Shown here: positions 1 through 12,010 of the stretch, in pieces
Position numbering within the stretch: position 1 is the stretch's first letter
How the letters are laid out: every line of letters starts with the position of its first letter
Assembly (NCBI RefSeq): GCF_038502225.1
Contig: NW_027195249.1
Coordinates: forward strand, 134,501-198,500
Reading direction: 5' to 3'
DNA from: Cherax quadricarinatus
Taxonomy: Eukaryota > Arthropoda > Malacostraca > Decapoda > Parastacidae
DNA length: 64,000 nucleotides
Notes under the pieces: model-generated
What the model was told of the DNA's origin: nothing
What the model saw: the letters and a program-made list of their open reading frames with translations, nothing else
Database searches by the model: none
Translations under genes and position numbers: made by a program

Positions 1-1390
1 TCGAAGATAAAAATTAGTTTTTTATGAGAGAGCCACAGAATTTGGTTAACACAAGCCTATCTTATGTTATCATGACGCCAAATGACTTCGAACAGGCGAT
101 AAATGACATGCCCATGCACTCTGCCCCAGGGCCAGACTCATGGAACTCCGTGTTCATCAAGAACTGCAAGAAGCCCCTATCACGAGCTTTTACTATCCTA
201 TGGAGAGGGAGCATGAACACGGGGTCGTCCCACAGTTACTAAAAACAACAGACATAGCCCCACTCCACAAAGGGGGCAGTAAAGCAATAGCAAAGAACTA
301 CAGACCAATAGCACTAACATCCCATATCATAAAAATCTTTGAAAGAGTCCTAAGAAACAAGATCGCCATCCATCTAGAAACCCATCAATTACACAACCCA
401 GGGCAACATGGGTTTAGAACAGGTCGCTCCTGTCTGTCTCAAATATTGCATCACTTCGACAAGGTCCTAGATGCACTAGACGACAAAAAGAATGCAGATG
501 TAATATATACAGACTCTGCAAAAGCCTTCGAGAAGTGTGACCATGGCGTAATAGCGCACAAAATGCGTGCTAAACGAATAGCAGGAAAAGTTGGTAGATG
601 GATCTACAATTTCCTCACAAACAGAACACAAAGAGTAGTAATCAACAGAGTAAAGTCCGAGGCAGCTACGGTGAAAAGCTCTGTTCCACAAGGCACAGTA
701 CTCACTCCCATCTTGTTTCTCATCCTCATATCTGACACAGACAAGGATGTCAGCCACAGCACCGTGTCTTCCTTTGCAGATGACACCCGAATCTGCATGA
801 CAGTGTCTTCCATTGCAGACACTGCAAGGCTCCAGGCGGACATCAACCAAATCTTTCAATGGGCTGCAGAAAACAATATGAAGTTCAACTATGAGAAATT
901 TAAATTACTCAGATATGGTAAACACTAGGAAATTAAATCTTCATCAGAGTACAAAACAAATTCTGGCCACAAAATAGAGTAAAACACCAACGTCAAAGAC
1001 CTGAGAGTGATCATGTCGGAGGATCTCACCTTCAAGGACCATAACATTGTATCAATCGCAGCTGCTAGAAAAATGACAGGATGGATAATGAGAACCTTCA
1101 AAACTAGGGATGCCAAGCCCATGATGACACTCTTCAGGTCACTTGTTCTATCTAGGCTGGAATATTGCTGCACACTAACAGCACCTTTCAAGGCAGGTGA
1201 AATTGCTGACCTACAAAATGTACAGAGAACCTTCATGGCACGCATATTGGAGATAAAACACTTCAATTACTGGGAGTGCTTGAAGTTCCTGAACCTGTAT
1301 TCCCTGGAACAGAGGCGGGAGAGATACATGATTATATACACCTGGAAAATCCTAGAGGGACCAGTACCGAACTTACACACGAAAATCACT
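1..1390 (+). pseudogene. CR1/Jockey-group LINE ORF2, 5' part, decayed
   Basis: Reverse transcriptase of a non-LTR retrotransposon without RNase H, entering from the left edge. The first frame (24-242) holds the region before RT ('SAPGPDSWN'). A frameshift near 230 moves to the frame of 140-928, which has the fingers and palm: 'NYRPIALTS', 'GQHGFRTGRSC', motif A 'YTDSAKAFEKCDH', 'VPQGTVLTP' and the catalytic 'FADDT'. Stops near 926 and 978 interrupt it. The same frame then carries the thumb and C-terminal region (1007-1385, 'LNLYSLEQRRERY'). Motif A and the QG motif deviate from the usual DFxKAFD and QGSVLGP, so this copy is dead. It breaks off at about 1385, where another LINE is inserted, and resumes at 4668. 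Confidence 0.85.
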
Positions 1391-1405
1391 CACAACATCA
1401 CTAAT

Positions 1406-3789
1406 TATGAACTTGATGCAGCACTAACTAAGGGCAACTCCACGTCGCCTGGTGAGGATGGTATTACTTACAACATACTCAGATTGCTGTGTCGAGTACC
1501 AGGTAATCCATTACTTGAATTATATAACATGAACTATGTAACTGGGGAACTCCCTCAATCTTCGACCAACAGCCTCATCATTCCAATTCCTAAGCCCAAT
1601 CAACAAAATGCATTTCGCCCAATATCTCTTACTAGCTGCTTGTGTAAAACATTTGAGAGAATGATTCTTAATCGTCTCATGTACAGAATCAAACAATTTT
1701 TGTCTCCCCGGTTACATGGTTTCATGCATGGAAGGAGTGTGCATCATTGCATAGCCACCTTTCTCACCCTGCACACCGACAGCTCATACACTACCTTCCT
1801 TGACCTTAAATCCGCTTTCGATGTAGCCAACCGACATGTAATCATTAGTGAACTTGCCAGAATGAATGTTGGAGGATGGCTTCTCCGCTGGATTAAAGGT
1901 TACCTGTCCAACAGAAAATCGTCTGTGTTGTTCCAGGGACATAGAAGTGTAACTAAAGACTTTGAATTAGGAACCCCACAGGGAGGTGTGCTCAGTCCCA
2001 CACTGTTCAATATTCTAATTAATGCATTACTTAATGCTATGCCTAGTCAGCCCCATCATTATGTGATTAGTTTTGCTGATGACATAATGATTCACACCAC
2101 CGGATTCTAAAACACCCAAAACATTCTTAATCATGTACTAGCCTCGTGTCAGGACCTGGGGTTGATAATCTCTACTGATAAAACAAAGATACTCAATAGG
2201 CGTCCTCATCGACAGAGAGGCACAGTTCGTCAGATCCAATTGCATGATGGGTCTCTTCTAGAATATGTAAGCAGATACAGGTATCTAGGCTTTGAGGTTC
2301 CACTACTTGGACCTGTTGTAACAAGACTTTGTCGCCAATACAAAGAAAGACTAAGAGCACTTAGAGTTGTGGCTGGGCTTCACCCCAGGTATGGTGCTAA
2401 TGTTAAAATTGTGAAAATGATGTATCTTGCTTATATTAGATCATTGGTTGATTATGCTGCGCCACTACTTGCTCTTGTGTCTGACTGGAAGCTTGGAGGG
2501 CTGGAAAAACTGCAGAACGAAGCAATAAGGATCATTTTAGGATGCCCTCGTACTGCCAAAATTTTAAACATGCAAAAAGAACTTGATATTCCAAGCATCA
2601 GAGATCGTGTTACTGAAAGAAATATCCTAATTGAGGTTAATATGCTCAGGCAAGCTCATTCAAACCCCTGCACAGAAGCCCTCCAAACTTTCCTCAGCAC
2701 TGGTGAACACTCCTCTAGATGGATCGAAAAAACTGGAACCGACCTCCGCATGAATCAGATACATGATCTATGTCAAGTAAGGCAACAGCGGCACTTCTCC
2801 GCTCCATGGAATATTACCCTATTCCAAACTACCATTCCTCCATTTCCCCCCAAACTACTTCTTAAATCACAACCAAAACTTTGCCTTGAAGCCAAACATG
2901 AGGCCTTAAGCTGTATTGATAACTTAGTCACACAGCACACACTCTCGCAAATTATTTACGCTGATGGTTCTGTTCACCAATCCACTGGTGCAGCTGGTAG
3001 TGCTGCTGTTGTCGTACAGAGTGATGGCTCTCTTAAAGAAATTGGAGCACGCATCAATAATTGGGCCTCTACCCTTCAGACAGAACTGTTTGCCATACTC
3101 CTTGCACTGAAATGCATCTATGTATCAAAGATTGACAGTTTAATTGTAACTGATTCTCTGTCATCCATAAATGTTCTCAACTCATTAAGCATAAATTGTG
3201 GCATGCTTGTGTCAGAAGCCAGACATAGGTATGGTAGGATTGTGGACAGTGGAGTCAGAGTGCACATGCTGTGGATTCCATCTCACATTGGTCTTCAGAT
3301 GCATGATAGAACTGATAAATTGGCTAAGCTGTAGAGGGAGTAGATTACAATCTTGGCTTGTCAGGTAGTAGTTTGAGAACAATAATACGAAAAGAACTTC
3401 AACTGAATTTTATGGACTTAAGGCTCAGGGAGATTGACACCCGTGAGTCCATCTATCATCATTCTATCATGCAGGAGGAGCCACATGTCTATGGTGCATC
3501 CAACAAAATAAGCAGACTCTTGGATGTCACTACTGCCCGGCTCCGGCTGGGTTACAAATATCTTTGGCAGGTTAAATCACCACCACCAGATGTAGACCAA
3601 ACGAAATGTAAACTTTGCCAGATGGACTATTGTCACACCCTGCGTCATTATGTACTGGAGTGCGATAAAATTAATGAATTTAGAAACAACTCACTCAGAA
3701 GTGTTCAAGAAATGGCTAAGTATTTTATCCACAGTGGTATATTACAGACCATTCTGGAGAAATACCCTGACTTTGCTAGCTGTAAATAA
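1406..3789 (+). pseudogene. LINE ORF2 C-terminal part (RT, RNase H, zinc knuckle), copy 1
   Basis: Corresponds to roughly residues 430-1224 of the intact relative at 51305-54979. RT motifs are 'FLDLKSAFD', 'GTPQGGVLSP' and 'SFADDIMI'. RNase H is seen as 'IYADGS', 'LQTELFAIL', 'VTDSLSS' and 'WIPSHIG', and a C-terminal zinc knuckle as 'CKLCQMDYCHTLRHYVLEC'. Two lesions break it. The first is a TAA at 2108-2110 just after the FADD motif; the same frame continues beyond it. The second is a 10-base deletion near 3333 relative to copy 2, which shifts the frame so that 3358-3789 reads in another phase. The rest is well preserved, which suggests a fairly young insertion. Confidence 0.9.
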
Positions 3790-3798
3790 AGCATTACC

Positions 3799-3801
<3 letters not shown>

Positions 3802-3883
<82 letters not shown>

Positions 3884-3992
3884 TGTGTGTGTGCGCACTC
3901 ACCTAGTTGAGATTGCAGGGGTCGAGTCCAAGCTCCTGTGTGTGTGTGTGCGTGTGTGTTTGTGTGTGTGTTTGAGTGTGTGTTTGTGTGTG

Positions 3993-4036
<44 letters not shown>

Positions 4037-4084
4037 TGTGTGTGTCTGTATGAGTTTGTGAATGTGTGTGTGTGTGTGTGTGTT

Positions 4085-4135
<51 letters not shown>

Positions 4136-4208
4136 GTGAGCGTGTGTGTGTGTGTGAGTGTTGGTGTGTGTTGGTGTGTGTTGGTGTGTGTTGGTGTGTG
4201 TGTGTGTG
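3802..4208. repeat. (GT)n microsatellite in LINE copy 1 3' UTR, with decapod repeat fragment
   Basis: Two long impure GT tracts (3802-3894 and about 3936-4208) directly follow the LINE stop codon. Copy 2 has its own GT tract at the same place, so the microsatellite belongs to the 3' UTR of this LINE family. Between the two tracts, 3891-3936 carries a short unique piece including 'cactcacctagttgagattg' and 'ggggtcgagtccaagctcct'. I recognise this as part of a repeat common next to GT tracts in decapod genomes; it is absent from copy 2. Long Cys-Val or His-Thr reading frames across the tract are artefacts. Confidence 0.9.
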
Positions 4209-4667
4209 ACTCAACAATCAATATTTGCACCAATAACTCACTACAGTTGTGACTGGGTGTGGAAGTGTGAATTGCTCATTACTCTAAAATTTGTTCGTGA
4301 TTGTAGCCATGTATAAACGCAAGTAACCATTCTTACAGTATTCATTACCTTTGTAACTTGTGAGTTCATTACCATGTACCTAGTTCAGCCATCAAAACTT
4401 TGGGGCCCAGTCCCTGGACCCATTGTGTACCTCTATAATCTGTTAATACCTTTGTAACTTGTCATGATTGTGACTAGACCTATCTGGAGTTCATTACCTT
4501 TGTAAATTGTGAGTTCATTACCTTTGTAAATTGTGAATTCATTACCTCTGTAACTTGCTCAGCCATCAAAACTTTGAGACCCAGTCCCTGGACCCATTAT
4601 GTACCTCTGTAATCTTTTGACTACCGCCCACAGGATGGGTATGGGGTGCATAATAAACATATTAAAC

Positions 4668-5023
4668 TAAACAAAAGCAAAAGACTTGGCAGACGATGCA
4701 ACATCCCCCCAATGAAAAGCAGGGGTGTCACTAGCACGTTAAGAGACCATACAATAAGTGTCAGGGGCCCGAGACTGTTCAACTGCCTCCCAGTATACAT
4801 AAGGGGGATTACCAATAGACCCCTGGCAGTCTTCAAGCTGGCACTGGACAAGCACCTGAAGTCGGTACCTGACCAGCCGGGCTGTGGCTCGTAAGTTGGT
4901 TTGCGTGCAGCCAGCAGTAACAGCCTGGTTGATCAGGCTCTGATCCACCAGGAGGCCTGGTCACAAACCAGGTCACGGGGGCGTTGACTCCCGGAACTCT
5001 CTCCAGGTAAACTCAAGGTAAAC
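4668..5023 (+). pseudogene. CR1/Jockey-group LINE ORF2, C-terminal end and 3' tail
   Basis: Continuation of the LINE interrupted at 1385. The frame to 4894 gives the typical C-terminal end of CR1-group ORF2 proteins ('LGRRCNIPP', 'SVRGPRLFNCLP', 'FKLALDKHLKSVPDQPGC'), like the end of the CR1 ORF2 at 39490-39609. The 3' UTR that follows contains 'gatcaggctctgatccacca' and 'gcgttgactcccggaactc' and ends in imperfect 'caggtaaactc' repeats near 5023. This terminus is one I associate with an abundant decapod LINE. Directly after it comes BEL/Pao pol sequence, so this LINE probably inserted into that element. Confidence 0.8.
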
Positions 5024-5027
5024 AACA

Positions 5028-6631
5028 GAAATAATCATTGATGGATCTAAATACTCATCTTTGGGTAAACTTTTAAGAGTTACAGCTCTTGTCTTTACAT
5101 TCATTAAAGGAATAAAACCTGATTATGAATATCTTGAACCCATTAAATACTGGGTGAAACTAATACAGAAAGATCTTTTCTCTACATAATATAAATTTCT
5201 AGAAACACAAGATAAATCCCCAAAGAAACCTGTTATGATTAATTCTTTAGGACTTTATCTCGACTCAGAAAGGATTATAAGATGTCGATGAAGAATTCAT
5301 AATTCATCACTACCTAAAGAAGCCATACATCCAATATTGATCCCCAAGAATCATTGGCTAATTGTTCAAAACGCCAACAGTAACGTGTTACATTGTGGGG
5401 TAGCTGACACACTTTGTCATATACGACAATCCTACTGGATACCTCAAGGTAGACAAAGTGTGAAAAAACAAAGGACTGTATTACTTGTCGTCACTATGAT
5501 ATCCGAGTATGTCAGTATCCAGGTCCACCTCTATATCCCTCTGAAAGAGTTTGTCATATCACTCCATTTGAGATGACAGGTGTAGATTACACAGGACTAA
5601 TAATTTTAACCAAAACAGCTGACAAAGTTCCCATCAAGGTGAACATCTGTTTGTTCACTTGTGCTACAACTAGAGTAGTACATCTAGAAGTAGCCACCGA
5701 CATGTCTGCTGAAACCTTTATCAAATTTTTCAGAAGGTTTGCAGCCAGAAGGGCATGTCCCTGACTGATGATTTCAGACAATGCAACGAACTTTGTTGCT
5801 GGTGCGCTGCTTATATAAGCAAGATCTTTGATCAACCAGAAGTACAACAGATGCTGAATCAACGAAGTTGTCGTTGGAGATACATCCCTCCTAAATCCCC
5901 ATGGCATGGCGGATTTTATGGAAGAATGATCGGCATTGTAAAACGTTGTTGAAGGAAGACTCTTCATCGTCAAAGAATCGACTTAGAAGAATTCCGTACA
6001 GCTCTAGCTGAAATAGAAAATAGAGTCAACAACAGACCTCTAACTTATATTACCGATGATCTGGACAATTTAGAAGTGTTAAGTCCATCTCATTTATTCC
6101 ATGGCAGAAGGCTCGAACCTGTTCCTCCCATGAATGATAAAGAAATCATAGAGGATCCTACTTATTTCGAACCTGAACAACTCAGACGTAAACTCAAACA
6201 CCTTAATAAAGTGACTGAACGTTGGGAGAGAACACTTCTATGGAGCTGGTGTACCTGAAAATAATAAGTCCTTAAGACCTGGTGACATAGTGATTATTGA
6301 CAATGATGGTCCGAGGTCCCAATGGCCACTTGGAAAAATTGTGACCATATATCTTGACGCAAATGAAATCATCAGGACAGTTGATGTTTTGAGCAAAGGT
6401 GTAGTGAATAAGCGGACAATAAATAAACTAGTATCGTTAGAATTACACAGTGTTGAAAATAAAATTAGTGATTCTCCAGAAACCACACAGACTAAAGCTG
6501 TTCAGAAAAGACAAGCAGGAGTGGTGGCGAGTGAGAAAATCAAATTAATGTTAAGTGATGAAGAGTTCACCTGCAGCAAACCTCCGCCACCCCCCAGTGT
6601 GGAGAAATTTTCTCCAGGAAGGGGGTATTAG
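5028..6631 (+). pseudogene. BEL/Pao retrotransposon pol: integrase and C-terminal domain, decayed
   Basis: The last third of a BEL/Pao pol polyprotein. From 5028 there is linker sequence ('IIDGSKYSSLGKLLRV'), then the H2C2 zinc-binding part of integrase ('VLHCGVADTLCHIRQSYWIP', CxxC in a shifted frame near 5470). The catalytic core follows ('MTGVDYTGL', then 'SDNATNF' near 5770 in another frame). Next are 'PPKSPWHGGFYGRMIGIVK' and the BEL-specific C-terminal domain ('LRPGDIVIID', 'SQWPLGKIV') up to 6631. Frames shift near 5460 and 5765, and a TGA follows 'IVKRC' at about 5950. The catalytic Glu expected in the 'GGFYE' motif appears to be Gly. The element is dead. Its gag and RT would lie to the left, beyond the CR1-group LINE. 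Confidence 0.85.
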
Positions 6632-7485
6632 CACCCTTCAGCCCCTTTCAGCCCTGAGGGGCCCCAGCCCTCTCAGAAGGGGGAAGCATCTTGTTTACTG
6701 CTATGGCAAGTAATTGATCCCAGATGCAGTACGAGTATGCGATGTGGTCACTTTGACCAACACGCCTTGCAGACTCCAGTGTTGTAAAGTGTATTTTAAT
6801 AAAAGACAGTCCATCTCTTACCTTAGCAGGACAATTAAGGAAAATACTGCTCCCACTTCATTATTATGGTAAAGATCGTGTACATTGTTGTCTATGCTTA
6901 AGATAGCAAAATCAAACATTCTGCTTTGCTTCATCGAGGAAGTGGCAAGGAAGCAAAAGTACTAGGTCAGTTTTTCCTTTATGTTCGAGGGGCACTGGAG
7001 TGACGTAGGACACTGTGGTGTCGTCAGATTACTTTTGACTATACTGAGAGTCACACTGATGCCAGGATAACCAACAAAGAACGATCTGTGCGTTAGTGTG
7101 AACAAAGTGTCTCACAAAACACAATAAACACTTACAGAGAAGTGTGATCAGCTTCTTCAGTGATAAGATTGTGAACAATAAAGACAACTTTTGTAGAACA
7201 TAGTGTACCAGTGTGTGTATTCCTATACTATGAAAGATGTGGACATCCAAGGACACTTCAGCTTCTATCAAGTCATCAATACCTGTCAAGAGTGTGAAGA
7301 ACACCATAGCTCAAGCTACAAGAGCAAGGTGGGTTATAAATTTCTTGTAGTATGAGGGACTGTACAGTTCTTGTGTCGCAAGGAGTTGTAATCAACCTAT
7401 AGTCAGCAGTGAGGTGCGGAGTTTTGAGTCCACACAAGTACGTAATTTTGTCAGCAATCAGTGAATGAAATATGCTGACATAACA
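6627..7485 (+). repeat. Putative 3' LTR of the BEL/Pao element
   Basis: A purine-rich tract ('aggaaggggg', 6617-6626) directly after the pol stop looks like a polypurine primer, so the 3' LTR should start near 6627. Several AATAAA-type signals lie inside (near 6797, 7127 and 7175), as expected for an LTR. A possible end is near 7485, where 'taacacccccttg' mirrors 'aagggggtatta' at the start. No second LTR is in the window, so the borders are inferred. It has no coding potential of note. Confidence 0.4.
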
Positions 7486-10400
7486 CCCCCTTGGGGTAAT
7501 TTATGCTTAACATACCTAATATCTTTTCCAGCCCGTTGAGAAATGAATTCGACAGCTTCTCAAGACCTCTTCTGCAGGGGCGGCTGTGCAGGCGATGAGC
7601 TGTCTTTTTAAGTTAAGTTTTCCCTATATTTAAACTTTAAACTTAGGTAACCATTTCGCAACAGCTGGGTCAAGTTGATGAAAAGACTGAATTGTAAAAG
7701 TCTGTTAGCCTGATGTTTTCTCACATCAGTGTTACAGGCTACGAGCTGTCCTCCTACCTCAGCTCACTTCAAAGCCCAGTCCTATGTAAGGTAAACTAAC
7801 ATCCCCTGAGATGCAACTCACAACAGTCGACTAATACCCAGGAAATAACTACTAGATGAATAAGGGCAGCAGGACAATTTACTACAGGTAAACAGGCTCA
7901 GTAGGCTTTCAATTTTTGTAAGTCATTTGTAGTAATACTGAAATATGATTAGAATCTGTATTTGTATTTGACCAACATTAATAATCTATACAAATATTAT
8001 AACGAACTATCTTATTAAAACTTCCAATAAATTGTTTTTGTAAAAATTCTACTAATAGTTATATAAGTAATCATAAGTTATTTTAAAATTGGCCGAAATG
8101 CTCTGAATAACCAATGGTTTTCTATAAAGTATTTCAGTAATATCACGTTTTCTGTACCGATTGGAGGCCAATAATTACAGAATTAAATTTTATTTTATTT
8201 TGTTATATTTATTTTCTTGAAAGCCTTCCAATAAAAATAACCATCTACACTTACCAGACTGTTTGGAATCAGCTTTTATTACCCATGCCAACACCATTTC
8301 TCATAACTTAGTCATTCATTATCTCCAGGCCTTCATAAAAGTTGAGTCAACCTACGATGATCACAGCCGTCACTCCCTCACGAACTTCACCTCACATGTG
8401 ATGTGTTCGCCTCACAGTAGAGTTATGACGAACCTATACATAGAACACCTGGAGGAGGTGAGACCTCCCATCTGTATTAACTGATGAAGTCCCTTACAAA
8501 TATAACTACTTCTAATAATATACTATATCCCGTAGTGCCGTTACCATCGTAAGCACATCGAGAATTTCCTAGATTCACTTGAGAAAGTCGTCATCGAAAC
8601 ACTGTGAAGCCCTTATAAAGGTTTAACTGTTTTCTCAAACGTTTTTTCATCGCTTCTTGCCAGATGTTGCAACAGTTTCACAACCTTTACCTAGTTACAG
8701 TACACCACCGCTGGAAATTTAAATACGGTCCAGTGAGGCGTTTAAGTTATGAAGGAGAACATTAAGGAAAGAACAAAAATTCACACAACCACTTCAAGGT
8801 TACCTCTTCGTCTATACCTAATTAATTTTTATAGTCCTGAAAATAACTTAAATGATATCCTTTTCCTCTAAAGTTTTATTAAATTAATATATTAAAATAA
8901 ATGATTAGTTTCTCCCTAAATTCCGATAACATCAAGAGAATAATTAATTAAACACCTGAATTATTCAACGTTTGAACTAAATTTTATTAATTAGGTTAGG
9001 TTTGATAAGGTTTGTCAGGAAACCAGGACATGTGTTTGCTGACGTGGGTCTTAGATGAATTAATAAAATTAGTTTTACTTGTACTAGAAGAGGGCAATAG
9101 GTAACGTTCCCCTTCAAGGAGGGAACCTAGAGCTGGTTAAGGGCTTTTCATACAAAGAATTTAAGCAGCCCTCCCTTTTATGGGATCAAACCTGATTACT
9201 TCTCATGTTCTTGGATCTGAATGATCCCTACGGGTTTAGTGCTGTCCCCTAATAATAATGTAAATTCGATAAGAGACAATTTTGTATATTACATTTTTAC
9301 ACTTCACGTTGTATGAAAAAATTCGTACATTAGATAATATTAACTTTAAACTTTCTAGAGACATTGAGGAAACAAATGATGACAAATTCACAATTGATTT
9401 GCTTAAGAGGGTTGAAGCCTATCGACTACATGAGCGTCATTAACGACGCATGTTACCTGTACTCCACCAGTCAAGAAAACTTTAATACCTAAACCACAGA
9501 CACTTCTCGGTGTGTATACACTTCAGTAATAAATGGATGTTCTAAATTTCAGTTAAGCTCATTAGAAAGCTATTATTACTACTATTACTGAAATTCACGG
9601 GGAAGCGCTAAACGTAAAGGTATTTTTCATCATCTGGGTTATTCCTGAGAAATTGGTTTGAGTCCTCAGAGTGACACTTGTATCTGCGTCTTGATAGTCT
9701 TCCTCTCCCTGCTGTGAACCCTGGCTATATCTTAGCAGAGTAAATAGTCTCATTATCCTACTTCAACATTTCTCAGTCTGGGTTAAGAATTTGCTTGCAA
9801 GTAACAGCCAGAATATGTTGACTTCATCAATACCATGTAAAGGTACACAGAGGTGGAACGACTGACTGGCCAGGCACCACCTGTGTTGCTGTCTTCAAAC
9901 TGCTTCACCTCCAGTCTTCTGTATAACAGTCTCCATACTCGAATAACTACTTCAGATTTATCAAAAATGAAGGACTGAGCACCTATCAAGATCGAGGGAC
10001 TGATCATCTCAATCTACTACCTCACATCTTTGTCTATCTCTTGTAATTATTCTCGGTATTGGATAATAAAGCCACTGGTTGAAAGGAACGTCTCCACAAT
10101 AAAATTACGCCAAGTGTATCTTATTTGTCTGTTCTTAAACGGTTTTGCTTTTATTCCTTGAACGCATTTCTACCAGTAATATTTTATATAACTAATGTAA
10201 ATTCGCTTATAGACCTCTCAAGATCCGCATCTCTTGATTTATTAACCATCTCTCTCTACACTGATTTTTAGAGGTATTTATGATAAATAAGAAAAAAGAT
10301 TCAAAAGTTGGAAATGCAATGATCATATTTTGAACGATATCTTATGGCTGGTTTTCAATTTAAGTTTTAAAACAAGTAAAAGAAAGTGAGCACCGGTGCA

Positions 10401-10563
10401 GACGAGCTTGAATTGTGATGATGTCCAGGGACTACTAGGTCTTGATGAGTTAGAGTTGTGCAGCACTTAGAAATTATATGCAGAAGACTGCTTGATCAAG
10501 GCTGAGGGACTAATTAACTCTTCTATTGTATTCCATCTTCCAAAGATTGGAGAAACGTCTTCA
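7486..10563. other. AT-rich region without recognisable gene
   Basis: About 3 kb with no convincing coding region. The only reading frames are short (73-74 codons) and without motifs. I see a decayed SINE fragment at 7755-7905 and a short piece near 9571-9615 ('gggaagcgctaaac') resembling the 3' end of a common decapod retroelement. The rest is unassigned. Confidence 0.5.
7755..7905 (-). repeat. Decayed tRNA-type SINE fragment
   Basis: Matches the segment at 50764-50945 in the same orientation ('acctcagctca' followed by 'aagcccag', then 'gttgactag' or 'gtcgactaa' and 'cacccagg'). On the minus strand it resembles the body of the SINE at 41261-41556, which has 'tacctgggtgttagtcgact'. The tRNA-like head is not recognisable, so this is a body fragment. 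Confidence 0.5.
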
Positions 10564-10574
10564 TATTAAAGATA
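10564..10574. repeat. Target-site duplication, left (LINE copy 2)
   Basis: The 11-mer 'tattaaagata' occurs here and again at 12501-12511, exactly at the 3' end of LINE copy 2. This is the expected signature of target-primed reverse transcription. Confidence 0.85.
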
Positions 10575-10581
10575 ACTAACT

Positions 10582-11691
10582 TTCCTCAGCACTGGTGAAC
10601 ACTCCTCCAGATGGATCGAAAAGACTGGAACCGACCTCCGCATGAATCAGATACATGATCTATGTCAAGTAAGGCAACAGCGGCACTTCTCCGCTCCATG
10701 GAATATTACCCCATTCCAAACTACCATTCCTCCATTTCCCCCCAAACTACTTCTTAAATCACAACCAAAACTTCGCCTTGAAGCCAAACATGAGGCCTTA
10801 AGCTGTATTGATAACTTAGTCACACAGCACACACTCTCGCAAATTATTTACGTTGATGGTTCTGTTCACCAATCCACTGGTGCAGCTGGTAGTGCTGCTG
10901 TTGTCGTACAGAGTGATGGCTCTCTTAAAGAAATTGGAGCACGCATCAATAATTGGGCCTCTACCCTTCAGACAGAACTGTTTGCCATACTCCTTGCACT
11001 GAAATGCATCTATGTATCAAAGATTGACAATTTAATTGTAACTGATTCTCTGTCATCCATAAATGCTCTCAACTCATTAAGCATAAATTGTGGCATGCTT
11101 GTGTCAGAAGCCAGACACAGGTATGGTAGGATTGTGGACAGTGGAGTCAGAGTGCACATGCTGTGGATTCCATCTCACATTGGTCTTCAGATGCATGATA
11201 GAACTGATAAATTGGCTAAGCTGTATGCTTTCAAAGAGGGAGTAGATTACAATCTTGGCTTGTCAGGTAGAAGTTTGAGAACAATAATACGAAAAGAACT
11301 TCAGCTGAATTTTATGGACTTAAGGCTCAGGGAGATTGACACCAGTGAGTCCATCTATCATCATTCTATCATGCAGGAGGAGCCACATGTCTATGGTGCA
11401 TCCAACAAAATAAGCAGACTCTTGGATGTCACTACCGCCCGGCTCCGGCTGGGTTACAAGTATCTTTGGCAGGTTAAATCACCACCACCAGATGTAGACC
11501 AAACGAAATGTAAACTTTGCCAGATGGATTATTGTCACACCCTGCGTCATTATGTACTGGAGTGCGATAAAATTAATGAATTTAGAAACAACTCACTCAG
11601 AAGTGTTCAAGAAATGGCTAAGTATTTTATCCACAGTGGTATATTACAGACCATTCTGGAGAAATACCCTGACTTTGCTAGCTGTAAATAA
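10582..11691 (+). CDS. LINE ORF2 C-terminal fragment (RNase H and zinc knuckle), open frame
   Basis: Uninterrupted frame for the C-terminal third of the ORF2 protein. The first Met (10642) is internal to the ancestral protein, so this is not a true start. RNase H signatures with acidic residues are 'IYVDGS', 'LQTELFAIL', 'VTDSLSS' and 'WIPSHIG'. The C-terminal zinc knuckle 'CKLCQMDYCHTLRHYVLEC' follows. It keeps the 10 bases deleted in copy 1, so its frame shows the undamaged structure. It lacks endonuclease and RT, has no promoter of its own and is not expected to function. Confidence 0.85.
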   Translation, partial: FLSTGEHSSRWIEKTGTDLRMNQIHDLCQVRQQRHFSAPWNITPFQTTIPPFPPKLLLKSQPKLRLEAKHEALSCIDNLVTQHTLSQIIYVDGSVHQSTGAAGSAAVVVQSDGSLKEIGARINNWASTLQTELFAILLALKCIYVSKIDNLIVTDSLSSINALNSLSINCGMLVSEARHRYGRIVDSGVRVHMLWIPSHIGLQMHDRTDKLAKLYAFKEGVDYNLGLSGRSLRTIIRKELQLNFMDLRLREIDTSESIYHHSIMQEEPHVYGASNKISRLLDVTTARLRLGYKYLWQVKSPPPDVDQTKCKLCQMDYCHTLRHYVLECDKINEFRNNSLRSVQEMAKYFIHSGILQTILEKYPDFASCK

Positions 11692-11705
11692 AGTATTACC
11701 ACATA

Positions 11706-11710
11706 TGTGG

Positions 11711-11809
<99 letters not shown>

Positions 11810-11820
11810 AGTGTATGTGT

Positions 11821-11881
<61 letters not shown>

Positions 11882-11950
11882 TATGAGTGTGTGTGTGTAT
11901 GAGTGTGTGTGTGTGTGTATGAGTGTGTGTGCGTGTGTGTGTTTGAGTTT

Positions 11951-12007
<57 letters not shown>

Positions 12008-12010
12008 AGA
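11706..12010. repeat. (GT)n microsatellite in LINE copy 2 3' UTR
   Basis: About 300 bases of GT repeats with interspersed 'gtatgagt' variants directly downstream of the LINE stop codon, in the same position as in copy 1. The (GA)n stretch at its end (12006-12018) is specific to this copy. Confidence 0.95.

Larger units (their letters stand above)
1388..4667 (+). mobile_element. 5'-truncated RNase H-bearing LINE, copy 1
   Basis: A non-LTR retrotransposon inserted in the same orientation into the CR1-group LINE. The host LINE protein stops at about 1385 and continues at 4668. The insert starts inside the RT domain, so it is truncated at its 5' end, and it runs through RNase H, a (GT)n-rich 3' UTR and a 3' end matching copy 2 up to 'catattaaac'. 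It is nearly identical to copy 2 (10575-12500) over the shared part. The 3' UTR contains a duplicated block: 'tcagccatcaaaactttg' occurs near 4384 and 4560. I saw no clear target-site duplication, so the left border is accurate to about 10 bases. Confidence 0.85.

Noticed and set aside
3650..4252. Cys-Val and His-Thr reading frames
   Set aside because: They are translations of the (GT)n tract in the LINE 3' UTR.
8993..9002. Telomere-like TTAGG repeat
   Set aside because: Only two copies, which is expected by chance in AT-rich DNA.
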